Assembly (NCBI GenBank): GCA_003157895.1
Contig: PMKW01000052.1
Span: forward strand, 552-15,451
Reading direction: 5' to 3'
From: Methanoregula sp.
GTDB lineage: Archaea > Halobacteriota > Methanomicrobia > Methanomicrobiales > Methanospirillaceae
DNA length: 14,900 nt
A program made the translations under genes and the position numbers. This document shows positions 14,667 to 14,900 of this stretch, in pieces. The first letter of the stretch is position 1; each line of letters begins with the position of its first letter. Below the pieces are notes generated by a model. The model was given only the letters and a program-made list of their open reading frames with translations. It did no database searches and was not told where the DNA came from.

Positions 14667-14900
14667 TTACTTTTTCATGAATCCGAGAACCCCTTTCTTC
14701 TGGGGGATCGCTTTCTTTTTTAAAGCTGCATCTGAAATGTCGGGTGCATACTGGCGGGATCCGGGTTCGTCTTTTTTCCTCATGTCATCGGCAACAAGAG
14801 GGAGGTGGGCATAGCGTTTCTGGGGAATAGCAACCTGCTGGTCATGGAATACGGGTTGTTTCGGAATGGCAGGCTCGGATCGGGAAACTCCGAGAGCGGG
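14667..14900 (-). CDS. Partial unrecognised Pro/Lys-rich protein (C-terminal end)
   Basis: An open frame enters from the right edge and ends with TAA at 14667-14669; 77 residues are visible and no start lies inside the window. The segment is hydrophilic, rich in Pro, Lys, Asp and Gln, and probably disordered. A short motif recurs three times: AIPKQ, AIPQK and AIPQK, at about residues 11, 24 and 63 of the visible part. It ends GVLGFMKK. There are no membrane segments or Cys clusters. Codon use resembles the neighbouring genes, which supports coding; the opposite-strand frame over the same bases looks non-coding. The gene is read in the same direction as the trp operon but separated from it by about 790 nt. 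The function is unknown. Confidence 0.55.
   Translation of the reverse strand, partial: PALGVSRSEPAIPKQPVFHDQQVAIPQKRYAHLPLVADDMRKKDEPGSRQYAPDISDAALKKKAIPQKKGVLGFMKK

Overview
The window (about 54% GC by eye) looks like chromosome of a methanogenic archaeon, most likely of the order Methanomicrobiales. This is inferred from an archaeal dihydropteroate synthase-related protein, TATA-box promoters, a TrpY-type TRP box (TGTACA) at the trp promoter, GGGGTG/GGAG-type ribosome binding sites, tightly overlapping genes, and an hgcAB pair of the kind known from Methanoregula, Methanosphaerula and Methanospirillum relatives. I cannot name the species from sequence alone.

Layout. Positions 1-1855 (minus strand) hold the start of a small membrane-anchored protein, a single-domain parvulin prolyl isomerase, and a dihydropteroate synthase-related protein. 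A divergent plus-strand pair follows (1897-3359): a PHP-domain phosphoesterase and the tRNA pseudouridine synthase TruA, joined by a GTGA overlap. Convergent to it is an NAD(P)-type malic enzyme (3388-4599).

The most notable part is 4671-6788, a four-gene minus-strand operon in which every junction overlaps (ATGA, TAATG, TAATG). It runs from a Cys-rich AbrB/SpoVT-type protein to hgcA (corrinoid membrane protein with the NVWCAAGK cap-helix motif), hgcB (2[4Fe-4S] ferredoxin) and an arsC-type arsenate reductase. HgcA and HgcB together are the known mercury methylation system. The physical coupling to an AbrB-like protein and a thioredoxin-type arsenate reductase, with Cys-rich extensions on three of the four proteins, suggests a mercury/arsenic metal(loid) module. 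A divergent promoter region with a TATA box and a 20-bp-spaced direct repeat separates it from a YkgJ-type Cys-cluster gene (6961-7470).

From 7474 to 13879 lies a complete minus-strand tryptophan operon, trpE-G-D-C-F-B-A in transcription order. It converts chorismate to tryptophan, with start/stop overlaps or a 1-nt gap at every junction. Upstream are a TATA box, a TGTACA TRP box with two similar hexamers phased by 10 bp, and a leader of about 115 nt carrying a small upstream ORF and a GC-rich hairpin. TrpY itself is not in the window.

The last kilobase (about 14064-14666) has no convincing intact gene. It holds nested inverted repeats and a possible decayed or interrupted short reading frame. 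At the right edge is the C-terminal end of an unrecognised Pro/Lys-rich protein read leftward.
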